The notes under the pieces are model-generated. The model made no database searches. It was not told where the DNA came from and saw only the letters and a program-made list of their open reading frames with translations. Made by a program: the position numbers and the translations under genes. A DNA stretch of 64,000 nt. Source: Nostoc sp. UHCC 0702 (GTDB lineage: Bacteria > Cyanobacteriota > Cyanobacteriia > Cyanobacteriales > Nostocaceae). Below are positions 17,171 through 25,885 of the stretch, piece by piece; the first letter of the stretch is position 1, and every line of letters starts with the position of its first letter. The stretch is from contig CP071065.1 in assembly GCA_017164015.1 (NCBI GenBank), positions 7,407,501-7,471,500 on the forward strand, written 5' to 3'.

Positions 17171-19354
17171 ATGAAAGAAATACTCTATTTAGAAGTTCCG
17201 ATTTCAGATATTTCGGTTGTACGCAGTTGGCTGCAAACAGATTTTGAACCCGGAAATGGGCAAAAAATGCTGACACCAGATGGGTTTCGCCTCAGAATAT
17301 CTACTGAAGCTACAACTGCTAGCACAGCTATTTCCGAAAAATTACCGTCAGAACTTTCCGTATTTGTCTGGTCACTTCAGCGCACCACTTATCTAAAAGT
17401 CTTCCGTTGGGGAGATCAACCCTTTGCTGGAGAAGGACAAATCCTGCAACGCCTGACCAAGGAAATTAGAAAGCGCTTTGGGCATAATTACCCAGAACCA
17501 CCAAAGATTGATTCTAGTCAATCGATTTTTGAGGCCTTAGGGCATGTTTACCCGCTCACGGTTAAATATTTTCAAAAAATGCCTAACGGTGAATATGACC
17601 TCAAGCGCGTTTATTGGTGGGAGCAAAGATGGCGTGAGGGAGTGCGTAATCCTCAGCAGCCTCGGCAGGTTGTGTTTTCACACAGCAGGGGAGCTATTGA
17701 GAAGGGGAGCAGGGGAGAAGGGGAGCTATTGAGCAGGGGAGCAGGGGGAGATGAGGGAGACAGGAAAATAACATCCTCATCTCCCTCATCTCCCTCATCC
17801 CCTACCTACGACTTGATCTACATCGGTGGCGCATTAGGCGCTATCCATGCGGCAGTGATGGCTAAACTGGGATATAAAGTGCTATTGGTGGAACGCTTGC
17901 CGTTTGGGCGAATGAATCGGGAATGGAATATTTCCCGTGATGAAATTCAAAGCTTAGTCAATCTGGGTTTGGTGACAACTGCTGAGTTGGAAACTGTGAT
18001 TGGTAGAGAGTATAAAGATGGATTTAATAAGTTTTTTGATGCTAATAATCCACCATCACTGCGATCGCCTATTTTGCACACACCCACAGTGTTGAATTTA
18101 GCCTTAGAATCTGATAAATGGCTGCAACTGTGCGGGCAAAAGTTGCAGGCATTAGGTGGTGAAATCTGGGATGAGACAGAATTTATTCGTGCAGATATTA
18201 ATAAAGCACAGGTTGTCGTAACTGTCAAGCATTTAGCTAGTGGAAATGAACAACAAGTAACTGGGCGACTATTAGTAGATGCAATGGGAACTGCTTCGCC
18301 AATTGCTTGGCAATTAAATGGTGGTCGTGCTTTTGATAGTGTATGTCCGACGGTGGGGGCGGTCATTGAAGGTGGATTTGAGCCAGGAGTTTGGGACTCC
18401 CAGTATGGAGACGTGCTTTACAGTCACGGAGATATTTCGCGGGGAAGGCAATTGATTTGGGAATTGTTTCCTGGAGTGGGTGAAGAACTGACAGTTTATC
18501 TATTTCACTACCACCAAGTCAATGCTGAAAATCCTGGTTCCTTGCTGGAGATGTATGAGGACTTTTTCACAATTTTGCCAGAGTATCGCCGCTGCGATGT
18601 GGATCAGCTGGTATGGAAAAAGCCGACATTTGGATATATTCCGGGTCACTTTAGTGTCAGCAGTAGCGATCGCACTGTTGCCTTTGATAGATTGATTGCG
18701 ATCGGTGATGCTGCATCTCTTCAGTCTCCCCTTGTCTTCACAGGCTTTGGTTCCCTGGTTCGCAACTTAGAACGCTTAACAACGCTATTAAATACCGCCC
18801 TCAAACATGACTTGCTGAGTTTCCAAAACTTGAACCGCATTCGCGCTTACCAAAGCAATGTTGCGGTGACATGGCTATTTTCCAAAGGCATGATGGTACC
18901 GACTGGGAAATTTATACCACCCCAGCGGATAAACTCTATGCTGAATACCTTCTTTGGGTTGTTGGCAGACGAACCACTAGAAGTAGCAGATAACTTTATC
19001 AAAGATAGGTGCGATTGGTTAACCTTTAACCGTCTAGCACTCAAAGCAGCTCGCAAAAATCCTGCCTTACTTTTATGGATTTGGCAACTCGCTGGTTTCA
19101 AAGATTTGCTCAGGTGGCTAGGTAATTATTTCAACTTTGGTCGTCATGCCCTAGTTAGTGCCTTGCTAAATGCATGGTTCCCGCGTTTATTGGTACGGAT
19201 AGGCCCTTGGCTGGAACCCCGCTATCCGGCATTATGGTTGCGACTGCTGGCTATTCGCTACGCTATCACAACTGGTAAGCCGCGATCGCCAAATCAGGTA
19301 ACAACAGTCAACTCAGAAGCAATCATTCAAGAGTCAAGAGTGATTAGTCATTAG
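17171..19354 (+). CDS. CruA/CruP-type lycopene cyclase family flavoprotein
   Basis: The 727-aa protein has an N-terminal domain of about 170 residues. An FAD-binding Rossmann motif follows (YDLIYIGGALGAIHAAVMAK, then KVLLVER) with the diagnostic FGRMNREWNISRDEIQSL of the CruA/CruP group. A second FAD segment reads RLIAIGDAASLQSPLVFTGF. CruA is a cyclase that makes beta- or gamma-carotene from lycopene in green sulfur bacteria and some cyanobacteria, while CruP is a paralogue of less clear role. The motif is closer to CruA, but I cannot separate the two with confidence. Between the N-terminal and FAD domains (about residues 172-212) there is a repeat-derived insert (SRGEGELLSRGAGGDEGD, then SSPSSPSSP), which makes the protein longer than expected. 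Confidence 0.75.
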   Translation: MKEILYLEVPISDISVVRSWLQTDFEPGNGQKMLTPDGFRLRISTEATTASTAISEKLPSELSVFVWSLQRTTYLKVFRWGDQPFAGEGQILQRLTKEIRKRFGHNYPEPPKIDSSQSIFEALGHVYPLTVKYFQKMPNGEYDLKRVYWWEQRWREGVRNPQQPRQVVFSHSRGAIEKGSRGEGELLSRGAGGDEGDRKITSSSPSSPSSPTYDLIYIGGALGAIHAAVMAKLGYKVLLVERLPFGRMNREWNISRDEIQSLVNLGLVTTAELETVIGREYKDGFNKFFDANNPPSLRSPILHTPTVLNLALESDKWLQLCGQKLQALGGEIWDETEFIRADINKAQVVVTVKHLASGNEQQVTGRLLVDAMGTASPIAWQLNGGRAFDSVCPTVGAVIEGGFEPGVWDSQYGDVLYSHGDISRGRQLIWELFPGVGEELTVYLFHYHQVNAENPGSLLEMYEDFFTILPEYRRCDVDQLVWKKPTFGYIPGHFSVSSSDRTVAFDRLIAIGDAASLQSPLVFTGFGSLVRNLERLTTLLNTALKHDLLSFQNLNRIRAYQSNVAVTWLFSKGMMVPTGKFIPPQRINSMLNTFFGLLADEPLEVADNFIKDRCDWLTFNRLALKAARKNPALLLWIWQLAGFKDLLRWLGNYFNFGRHALVSALLNAWFPRLLVRIGPWLEPRYPALWLRLLAIRYAITTGKPRSPNQVTTVNSEAIIQESRVISH

Positions 19355-19425
19355 TCAGTGGTCAGTGGTCAGTGAAAAATCAGAAACAACTGACAACTGA
19401 CAACTAACAACTGACAACTGACAAC
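19355..19425. repeat. STRR pair: GTCAGTG and CTGACAA heptamers
   Basis: Short tandem arrays between the convergent genes at 17171 and 19430. The two arrays are partly complementary (GTCAGTGG versus CAACTGAC) and may form a bidirectional terminator-like hairpin. Confidence 0.55.
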
Positions 19426-19429
19426 TAAA

Positions 19430-21013
19430 CTATTGGCTATTAGGGGGAAAATTCGGCAGTTCTACCGAAGCCAAAGATGTCCGTTTTTTGGGTGGACGCT
19501 CTGGATATACTACTGGTGAAGGCCATTGAGTCTCGTAGTTAGAATTATCTAATGGCTCTTGCCACACATCAGCCTCCGATAATTCTGCTTGATTCAATGG
19601 AGAAGTTTCTGACAAATCATTCTCTGGTTCTTCAGCAGTAGTGTTGGTCAAAGGTAAACTGAAGGATACCGGTGAGTAATTGATTTGTAAAGGTGTGAAA
19701 TCTTCTGCCAATGAATTAGAAATTGTTGTAGATAGCTCGACTTCTGCTTGAGATGATTGCAATTGCAATTCTTGTGAAGTTTCTCCTTCTTCATCATCCT
19801 CAAGGGTTGTTGCCCAAGTCTCCCAGACGGAATCATCAGGTTGATTGCTGTTTACATGTGTTTCCCCAGGAGGCGGTGATGGTGATGCAGATACAGTAGG
19901 GGAAGTGAAAAACATTTGAATGAGACTATCTAGCTGTTCATCTAGTTTTGATGAACCCACAGAGGAAGTAGTTTCTGGTGGTGTGGGAGAATTATCAATT
20001 TCAGGTGAAGACTCTGGTTGAGAGTCAGGGGGTGTATCTTCTCGAATTGACCAGTTCCAAGGAGATGATGGATTAGGAGCAGAGTAATTACTTCTGTATG
20101 GTGCCGCTGAGGATTTACCCCAAGGATAATCAATATTTTTATTTAAGGATTCTGGTTCTGCTGACCAAGGTCTAATAGGTTCTACATTGGGAAACAAAGA
20201 CCGAGCTTTTTTAGAAAATCTTGTTTGGTGGCTAGGTGTGTGGGGGGTACTACTTGCTGTTTCGTCCGGGGAGTCATAGCTAGGAACGGTTGTGTCTAGA
20301 CATTTTTCTAGAGCTGCCTTAAATTGCAGCGTTTGACGTTGTTGTCGCATCAGCCTAGTACGTAACTCTCGACAAGCATTTTCTGATTGCAATACCTGCT
20401 GAGACTGCTCATTATAGTTAGTTTGCAGTAGCGCACATTCCCTTTCTAACTGAGCAAGGCGCTGTTGGCTAATTTGTAACTGTGCTTTATAAGTTTCGAT
20501 AAATATTTCTTGGCGTTGGACTGTTTGTACCGCAGTTTCTAACTGTTGAAATAGAGACTGGATTTGTTCGGTAGCTGCGGCTAGTTCTTGAGTTTGTTGG
20601 TTGAGTATCGACTCAGTAACGCTGGTGCGTCTTTTTTGCCACTCCAAAGCCTTTGTTGACTCTGCTAAGTCATCGTTAAGATGCTCGATTTGTTGATACA
20701 AGTCATCGTTAGCAGCACGTAATTCTTCATTCAATGCTAACAACTTTTGAAATTCAGCATCGATAAGTGCTTGTTTTTCGTTGTCAGGCTCAGCAACCCA
20801 GTCCTCCTGAGTTGGTTCAGTTGAGGATGGGGGAGTTGGCGTTTGGTATTGTTCATCTTCTGCCGGTTTGAGTAGTGGCAATTTGCCAATTGCCAGATTT
20901 TCAGAAGGCACGACAGAGTAAAATGGACAGCTTGCTTGCTCCGTTTGTAGCGCATTAGCAGAATTTAGGGATTCCATCACAGCCCTGTTGTTTGAGGTGT
21001 CAGCTTCATTCAT
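19430..21013 (-). CDS. Coiled-coil protein with disordered C-terminal half
   Basis: The protein is 527 aa if the ATG at 21013 is used (MNEADTSNNRAVMES); the longer frame starts with GTG at 21031 and has no RBS. Residues about 80-235 form a long coiled coil with heptads rich in Gln, Leu and Glu (ALNEELRAANDDLYQQIEHL, QLETAVQTVQRQEIFIETYK). The C-terminal half is Ser/Pro/Thr-rich and acidic with no folded domain, and ends with a Pro-rich segment YPERPPKKRTS. No membrane span. It is likely a cytoskeletal or scaffold protein; the family is unknown to me. Confidence 0.65.
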   Translation of the reverse strand: MNEADTSNNRAVMESLNSANALQTEQASCPFYSVVPSENLAIGKLPLLKPAEDEQYQTPTPPSSTEPTQEDWVAEPDNEKQALIDAEFQKLLALNEELRAANDDLYQQIEHLNDDLAESTKALEWQKRRTSVTESILNQQTQELAAATEQIQSLFQQLETAVQTVQRQEIFIETYKAQLQISQQRLAQLERECALLQTNYNEQSQQVLQSENACRELRTRLMRQQRQTLQFKAALEKCLDTTVPSYDSPDETASSTPHTPSHQTRFSKKARSLFPNVEPIRPWSAEPESLNKNIDYPWGKSSAAPYRSNYSAPNPSSPWNWSIREDTPPDSQPESSPEIDNSPTPPETTSSVGSSKLDEQLDSLIQMFFTSPTVSASPSPPPGETHVNSNQPDDSVWETWATTLEDDEEGETSQELQLQSSQAEVELSTTISNSLAEDFTPLQINYSPVSFSLPLTNTTAEEPENDLSETSPLNQAELSEADVWQEPLDNSNYETQWPSPVVYPERPPKKRTSLASVELPNFPPNSQ

Positions 21014-21400
21014 CACTCTTGACCCACCCACTTAAAAATGTCTAGCAGTGCTAGCTTGAGCATTGTTGATGTGTCCAATCAGGATTTACTCTAGAAGCCA
21101 AGTTGGACTCTCCCTAAACATGAGTAATCAGTCAGTGTTCCCCATTTTGCATCTAGACCTGATGACGTTATAACATTATGATGTTATGCCCCGTCAACCT
21201 GAGGAATGGCGGGGGTTTTTAGTTCAAATGCTACCAAGGTGCAGGCTTCAGTACATATGCCAAGCAAAGGTTTTATCCGGCTTTGCTTTGGTAAACATTT
21301 ATTTGGTAGTGGCTTCCTGATTCTAATTCACGCACTAGAGAAATATTAGCACCGTATACAATTTAACAAACACTTTGCTCTAAAAAAATAGCTAATTTTG
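21014..21400. other. Intergenic, no gene seen
   Basis: Spacer upstream of the coiled-coil gene. Around 21183-21220 a GC-rich inverted segment (CCCCGTCA ... TGGCGGGGGTTTTT) could be a terminator on the plus strand, but no gene precedes it on that strand. No ORF that I can support. Confidence 0.4.
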
Positions 21401-21492
21401 AGTGCAGGGGTGCAGGGGTGCAGGGGTGCAGGGGTGCAGGGGTGCAGGGGTGCAGGGGAGCAGGGGTGCAGGGGTGCAGGGGAGCAGGGGGG
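21401..21492. repeat. GTGCAGGG octamer tandem array
   Basis: About ten copies of GTGCAGGG with occasional GAGCAGGG variants, then GGGGGAT units. It is intergenic, and the reading-frame equivalent (SRGAG-type peptide) appears inside several genes in this window. Confidence 0.8.
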
Positions 21493-21631
21493 ATGGGGGG
21501 ATGGGGGGACAAGGAGAATTACCACTCTTCACTGACAACTGACCCTTCGGGTTCGGCAGTTACTCCACTTGGGGAGACCCCAAGACCGTACTGCCTCACA
21601 ACTGACAACTGACAACTAACTCCTAACTGTT

Positions 21632-23128
21632 TTAAGGCAACCAACGGGGATGAAATCCAATTAAAGGAAGCTTTTCTGGTTTAATTGTGTTAATGGCAGT
21701 GTCGGCAATGGGCAACACAGGCATTAACCAGAGGCTACTGCTGGCGATCGCTTCTCCGTCATCGGTTGTTAAAGTGTTTGCAGATGATGCATTGTCATTT
21801 GTTTGTGGCATTACTTGGTCAAATAACAAGCCCAAACCATCAGGCGATAAGCTCATTTGCACATTCCGCTGTTCTGCGGGTAGCACCAGTAGAGGTTTCT
21901 GTTCTCCAGTTTTGAGGTTAATTGCTACTAAATAAGGTTGTTCAACGTATTCTGCCTGAGATACTAGTTGTGTCACCAAGCAGTAGAGTGTAGGTAAGGC
22001 AGGATCAAATTGGCAGTCGATAATGGAGCCTGTTGTTTTTAATAGTTGCTTCTGGATGCCTTGGTTCGTGACCAAAAATAAATCTCTTGTGTAATCTGTA
22101 TTAAACTTGACCATTGCGGCTTGGGAGCCGTCTTTAGAGAAAGCTTGCACTAGCCCAAACTGTGGGAGAAAATCTAGGGGTTTATTGGCATCGCCTTGTA
22201 GTGGTAATATGGCTGCTCCTTGCCCTTGGGCAACTGCTACAGCCTTACTATCGGGAGTGATCATGAAGTCTCCCCCTGGTTTGCTTTGCAGGCGTTGAAG
22301 AGCGGTTTTCTTGCCTGATTTGTCACTGGTTGCTGGCATAAACCACAAGCCAAAGTCACCAGGATTAGCTTTATTTCCCCGCTGGATAACAATAGTTTCC
22401 CCATCTGGGGACAAGTCAAATTTGAGGTTTTGATAGTCTTTATTATCTAATATCAGGTCTACTTTACCTGCTGGTTCTACTTCTGTTACAGATTGAGCAG
22501 GAATGCCTGTTGTGACTGTGTACAACTGGGCTGAAAGTAAGTCTTGGCTTTTTGAATTGCGAGCAGAAAATAAAATCTTATCCCCTTTTGGAAATGGCTT
22601 AAAGTCCATTACAATTAGGTCTTTGGGGGTAAGTACTCTTTTTTGTTCTTTTGTCAAGTTGTAGAGTACTAAGTTTCCTTGGTTTTCTTGATCAGCTCCT
22701 ATATAGGTAATGACGCGATCGCGGGTACTAAAATTACCTGTAAAGGGCTGTATTGCCCTATTTTTACCTTCTTGTTCAGAAAACTTATCTTTTGCTCCCT
22801 GTAACTGTACTTTATAATTTGTGCCGTAGGGTGCTGGTGTAATTAAGGTATAAACCATGCGTCGCCCTGCCCAACTGGTTTTACCTGCCAGAGGTGGTTC
22901 GATTTTCAAATTCTCCTCTACGCTTTTTGTGTCCATTGGGCGGCTAAAACTGAGGGTGAAGGAAGTATCTTCTGCCCCAATTTGTTGATTTTGCCAAGTA
23001 AAATCGCGGACGGATGCCATTACGACATCACCTTGCAATAGGATGAACCCAATCAGGAGACTTACCAGCAGCATTAGTGCGATCGCTACACGATCTAGTG
23101 GTTGAATAAATGTTTTAGATTTAGTCAT
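21632..23128 (-). CDS. Exported WD/TolB-like beta-propeller protein with N-terminal Ig-like domain
   Basis: The 498-aa protein has an N-terminal hydrophobic signal-anchor (residues 12-34, VAIALMLLVSLLIGFILLQG). Next comes a bacterial Ig-like domain (TLSFSRPMDTKSVEENLKIE and the following VYTLITPAPYGTNYKVQL), then repeated beta-propeller blades with the TolB-type pattern (KFDLSPDGETIVIQRG, MITPDSKAVAVAQGQG, MSLSPDGLGLLFDQV). It is probably periplasmic and membrane-anchored. No enzyme motif is seen. It lies 126 bases downstream of the TIGR03943 gene on the same strand, separated by a tandem repeat, so cotranscription is possible. Confidence 0.7.
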   Translation of the reverse strand: MTKSKTFIQPLDRVAIALMLLVSLLIGFILLQGDVVMASVRDFTWQNQQIGAEDTSFTLSFSRPMDTKSVEENLKIEPPLAGKTSWAGRRMVYTLITPAPYGTNYKVQLQGAKDKFSEQEGKNRAIQPFTGNFSTRDRVITYIGADQENQGNLVLYNLTKEQKRVLTPKDLIVMDFKPFPKGDKILFSARNSKSQDLLSAQLYTVTTGIPAQSVTEVEPAGKVDLILDNKDYQNLKFDLSPDGETIVIQRGNKANPGDFGLWFMPATSDKSGKKTALQRLQSKPGGDFMITPDSKAVAVAQGQGAAILPLQGDANKPLDFLPQFGLVQAFSKDGSQAAMVKFNTDYTRDLFLVTNQGIQKQLLKTTGSIIDCQFDPALPTLYCLVTQLVSQAEYVEQPYLVAINLKTGEQKPLLVLPAEQRNVQMSLSPDGLGLLFDQVMPQTNDNASSANTLTTDDGEAIASSSLWLMPVLPIADTAINTIKPEKLPLIGFHPRWLP

Positions 23129-23131
23129 TGA

Positions 23132-23245
23132 TCAATAGTCAAGAGTCAAGAGTCAAGAGTCAAGAGTCAATAGTCAAGAGTCAATAGTCAATAGTCAAGA
23201 GTCAATAGTCAAGAGTGATTTTTTTACTATGGACTATGGACTGTG
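23132..23245. repeat. STRR array (GTCAAGA / GTCAATA heptamers)
   Basis: Tandem AGTCAAG and AGTCAAT units between 23132 and 23212, then partly complementary ACTATGGACTATGGAC units. It separates two co-oriented genes. Confidence 0.75.
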
Positions 23246-23254
23246 GACTATTGA

Positions 23255-24022
23255 CTAATAACTATAAGGATTCTGCGGTTGAGGAATCTTTTTGAGGGAG
23301 GTGGCTGCAATGGTAAGTTGGCGTTTACCTACTAAATTTTCCGTTGTCATTTGTCCTTCGATTTCCAGCCAAGTATCAGCAGCGTACTGCTGTTGATTAT
23401 TTGGTAGTTTGACGGGTAATCCTACGGGGTAGGCATCTGCTGCACAGCAAGATAGGACAAATCGCGCTAAAAACAAATATTCTTTTGCTAAATCTGGTGG
23501 ATGAAGTACAAATCCTTGAACTTTGACTTTTTGTCCTGCATATGAGTCTGGTTCTGGATAGACGCTGAGTGTACGTACCCAGTCTACAAGCGATCGCTCT
23601 TCTGGGCGCACAGAAGCCCGAAATGCTTGGGGTTTAATGCGTGTGTTTGCCACTAAGTCAGTTACATCCTGTTTGAGTGCTTTATCACTGGCAAAAACTT
23701 GCGGTGTAATGATAAAACCCAAAATTGCGGCGGTTAACAGTAAGCCACTACCCCAACCAGGGGCAAATAAACTAATATGCTGAGTATTTGGCACGATATC
23801 ACGGCGACGCCGCCGCCAAAGTTCTTGGGCTTTCAAGCAACCAAGAAATATTAAGCTAACTCCAGTCACTTGCACTAACCAAAAGTAATTTGGGTGAATC
23901 AACAGATTCAACTTGCCAGTCAGCCAATATCTCAACAGCAAAATTCCCCAAGCTGTAATAGATAGAACATCCAGCCAAGGTAAAAGATTTGGGATTTTAG
24001 ATTTAGGATTTTTAGGAGTCAT
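23255..24022 (-). CDS. TIGR03943 (YcgQ-like, DUF1980) membrane protein
   Basis: The 255-aa protein has three N-terminal membrane spans (about 17-34, 41-60, 92-110). A soluble domain follows with the conserved segment LARFVLSCCAADAYPVGLPV and YAGQKVKVQGFVLHPPD. This matches the TIGR03943 family, which is nearly always encoded next to a YraQ/YcgR-type permease, as here (the permease gene is 74 bases upstream on the same strand). In Bacillus the related ycgQ-ycgR pair is zinc-regulated (Zur), which suggests metal-linked transport; for this organism that is inference. The double cysteine could bind metal. Confidence 0.85.
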   Translation of the reverse strand: MTPKNPKSKIPNLLPWLDVLSITAWGILLLRYWLTGKLNLLIHPNYFWLVQVTGVSLIFLGCLKAQELWRRRRRDIVPNTQHISLFAPGWGSGLLLTAAILGFIITPQVFASDKALKQDVTDLVANTRIKPQAFRASVRPEERSLVDWVRTLSVYPEPDSYAGQKVKVQGFVLHPPDLAKEYLFLARFVLSCCAADAYPVGLPVKLPNNQQQYAADTWLEIEGQMTTENLVGKRQLTIAATSLKKIPQPQNPYSY

Positions 24023-24096
24023 TGGTCAATGGTCAATTGTCAATGGTCAATGGTCAATAGCTTAATACTCTTGACTCTTGACTTTGGACTAATTCA

Positions 24097-25167
24097 TCAA
24101 AATACATGCAAGTTGATGAACAAAGTAAATAAAAATGTCAATTGCCCTGCTAATGCAAATAAGTAAAAGACAGTTCTGGGTTTAAAAATAGATAACATCA
24201 ATCCCACACTTTTGATGTCAATCATTGGCCCAAATACGAGAAATGCTAACAATGACCCACTGCTGAAGCTGGAAGCAAAAGATAGGGCAAAGAAAGAATC
24301 AACTGTGGAACAAATTGACACGACTACTGCTAATATCAACATCACCACAATTGAGGTAATGGGGCCAGCACCAAGACTGAGAATTAATTCACGAGGGGCA
24401 AAGACTTGAATAGCAGCAGCGATCGCACTTCCTAAAACCATCACAGCCCCCAATTCCCGTAATTCTTGGATGATATTATCCATCAACAGATGTAGTTTAG
24501 CTGCTAGAGGTTTACCATAGTTGGAGCTAGAAGTATTTGCCTCTAATAAATAATTGTCCATCTTTGTGGGTAAACCTGCTTTTCCTCCTATGATATAAGT
24601 CCCCGATTGCAATAAACTTGGTGCAGTAGTTTCCTGTTGTACTTGGTAATTTTTACCACGGCGTTTGCTTTGGGGCTGTGCTGGGGGATTAAACTTAAAA
24701 TATCGAGCGATCGCAGGTTGAACGATGGGAATTAAATCTTTTTGAAAACTGAAAACAAAACCAACAATTGTGGCAATCGATAGCGAAAATACGACTCGCA
24801 AAACTACTATTTCTGGCTGATCTCGAAACGCCGTCCAAGTTGCCCAAATCACAATTGGGTTAATCGTTGGTGCTGCTAGCAAAAAACCAATTGCCACAGG
24901 TGTGGGTACGCCCTGCATCAGCAAGCGCCGCGCTACCGGCACATTGCCACACTCACACACTGGAAACAAAAAGCCGATCATACTGCCCACTAAAGCACCT
25001 AATAACGGATTTTTGGGCATTCTGTCTACTAGTTTGCGCTCATCGATAAACAACAGCAGCACGCTGGAGAGTAAAACCCCCAGAAGCAAAAACGGCATCG
25101 CCTCGACTAGCAGACTCAGAAATATAGTGAAACCATTGTTCAATTGATTCATGGGCGTCGCAGTCAA
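24097..25167 (-). CDS. YraQ/YcgR-type permease (DUF318)
   Basis: The 356-aa polytopic membrane protein has about eight spans in two blocks separated by a hydrophilic loop (about 165-225). Conserved family segments are FPVCECGNVPVARRLLMQGV and FLLAAPTINPIVIWATW in the first block, and ICSTVDSFFALSFASSFSSG in the second. The conserved Cys pair in VCECGN is a hallmark. Together with the downstream TIGR03943 protein it forms a two-component export or uptake unit, with metals such as zinc or copper suggested for relatives. I found no clear Zur box upstream by eye. MNQLNNG at residue 6 is an alternative start. Confidence 0.86.
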   Translation of the reverse strand: MTATPMNQLNNGFTIFLSLLVEAMPFLLLGVLLSSVLLLFIDERKLVDRMPKNPLLGALVGSMIGFLFPVCECGNVPVARRLLMQGVPTPVAIGFLLAAPTINPIVIWATWTAFRDQPEIVVLRVVFSLSIATIVGFVFSFQKDLIPIVQPAIARYFKFNPPAQPQSKRRGKNYQVQQETTAPSLLQSGTYIIGGKAGLPTKMDNYLLEANTSSSNYGKPLAAKLHLLMDNIIQELRELGAVMVLGSAIAAAIQVFAPRELILSLGAGPITSIVVMLILAVVVSICSTVDSFFALSFASSFSSGSLLAFLVFGPMIDIKSVGLMLSIFKPRTVFYLFALAGQLTFLFTLFINLHVF

Positions 25168-25630
25168 AAGCGTTTTAGAGTTTTTTGTATATGCCTAGTC
25201 ATTCTATCGAAATGGGGATCAAAAGCATGTATGGACAGTTCAGCTTTATTGAAACAGCAAATTTGTAGTCGGTTTGTAGTCATGCTTAGACCTTAATCAG
25301 CACTAGCTAGTTATGGAATGCTATTTACCTAAGTACATCTACAGATGATAACTATTTTGAAGATTGTCTGTTTGCCAAAATGGTTCCAAGTTATGGGTAT
25401 AAACATATAGTTGCATGACGTTAAATTAAATAATATTTATACTCCCTGTAAATAGGCAAATTAGTATGTTATCTTCGATATATTTTTACAAACAGTTCAT
25501 AGTTTTTAAACATTCGGGGATCGCTATTGGTCGCTAACATTCATGATTTTAGCTATTTCTGCAAAATTGAATATGAGCTTTGGTTGTTTTTTACTACAAA
25601 AATATTGAAACTGCAAGCCCAAAGCAAAAT
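25168..25630. other. Intergenic, no gene seen
   Basis: AT-rich region upstream of the permease gene; it should carry its promoter. No repeat arrays or ORF that I can support until the STRRs that begin near 25637. Confidence 0.5.
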
Positions 25631-25636
25631 AAATGT

Positions 25637-25806
25637 TGTCAGTTGACAGTTGACAGTTGTCAGTTGTCAGTTGTCAGTGAAGAGTAGTAATTCTCCATGT
25701 CCCCCCATCTCCCTCATCTCCCTCATCTCCCTCATCTCCCCCATCTCCCTCATCTCCCTCATCTCCCTCATCTCCCTCATCTCCCCTTCCCCTTCCCCTT
25801 CCCCTT
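25637..25806. repeat. STRR block: CAGTTGT heptamers and CTCCCTCAT nonamers
   Basis: First TCAGTTG/ACAGTTG heptamers (25637-25678), then about twelve CTCCCTCAT/CTCCCCCAT nonamers (25701-25785), then CCCCTTC hexamers. It is the complementary strand of the GAGATGAGG arrays seen near 54.2 kb. Confidence 0.8.
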
Positions 25807-25885
25807 CCCTCACTTGCACACAAGCTGGCAGAGGCTAAAATATTTAGTTACTGTTTGTTAGTCTTTTTATACATCAGGGTCTAAA

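Noticed and set aside
17947..18366. 139-aa minus-strand ORF inside the CruA/P-like gene
   Set aside because: Cysteine/serine-rich antisense shadow of a well-supported coding region.
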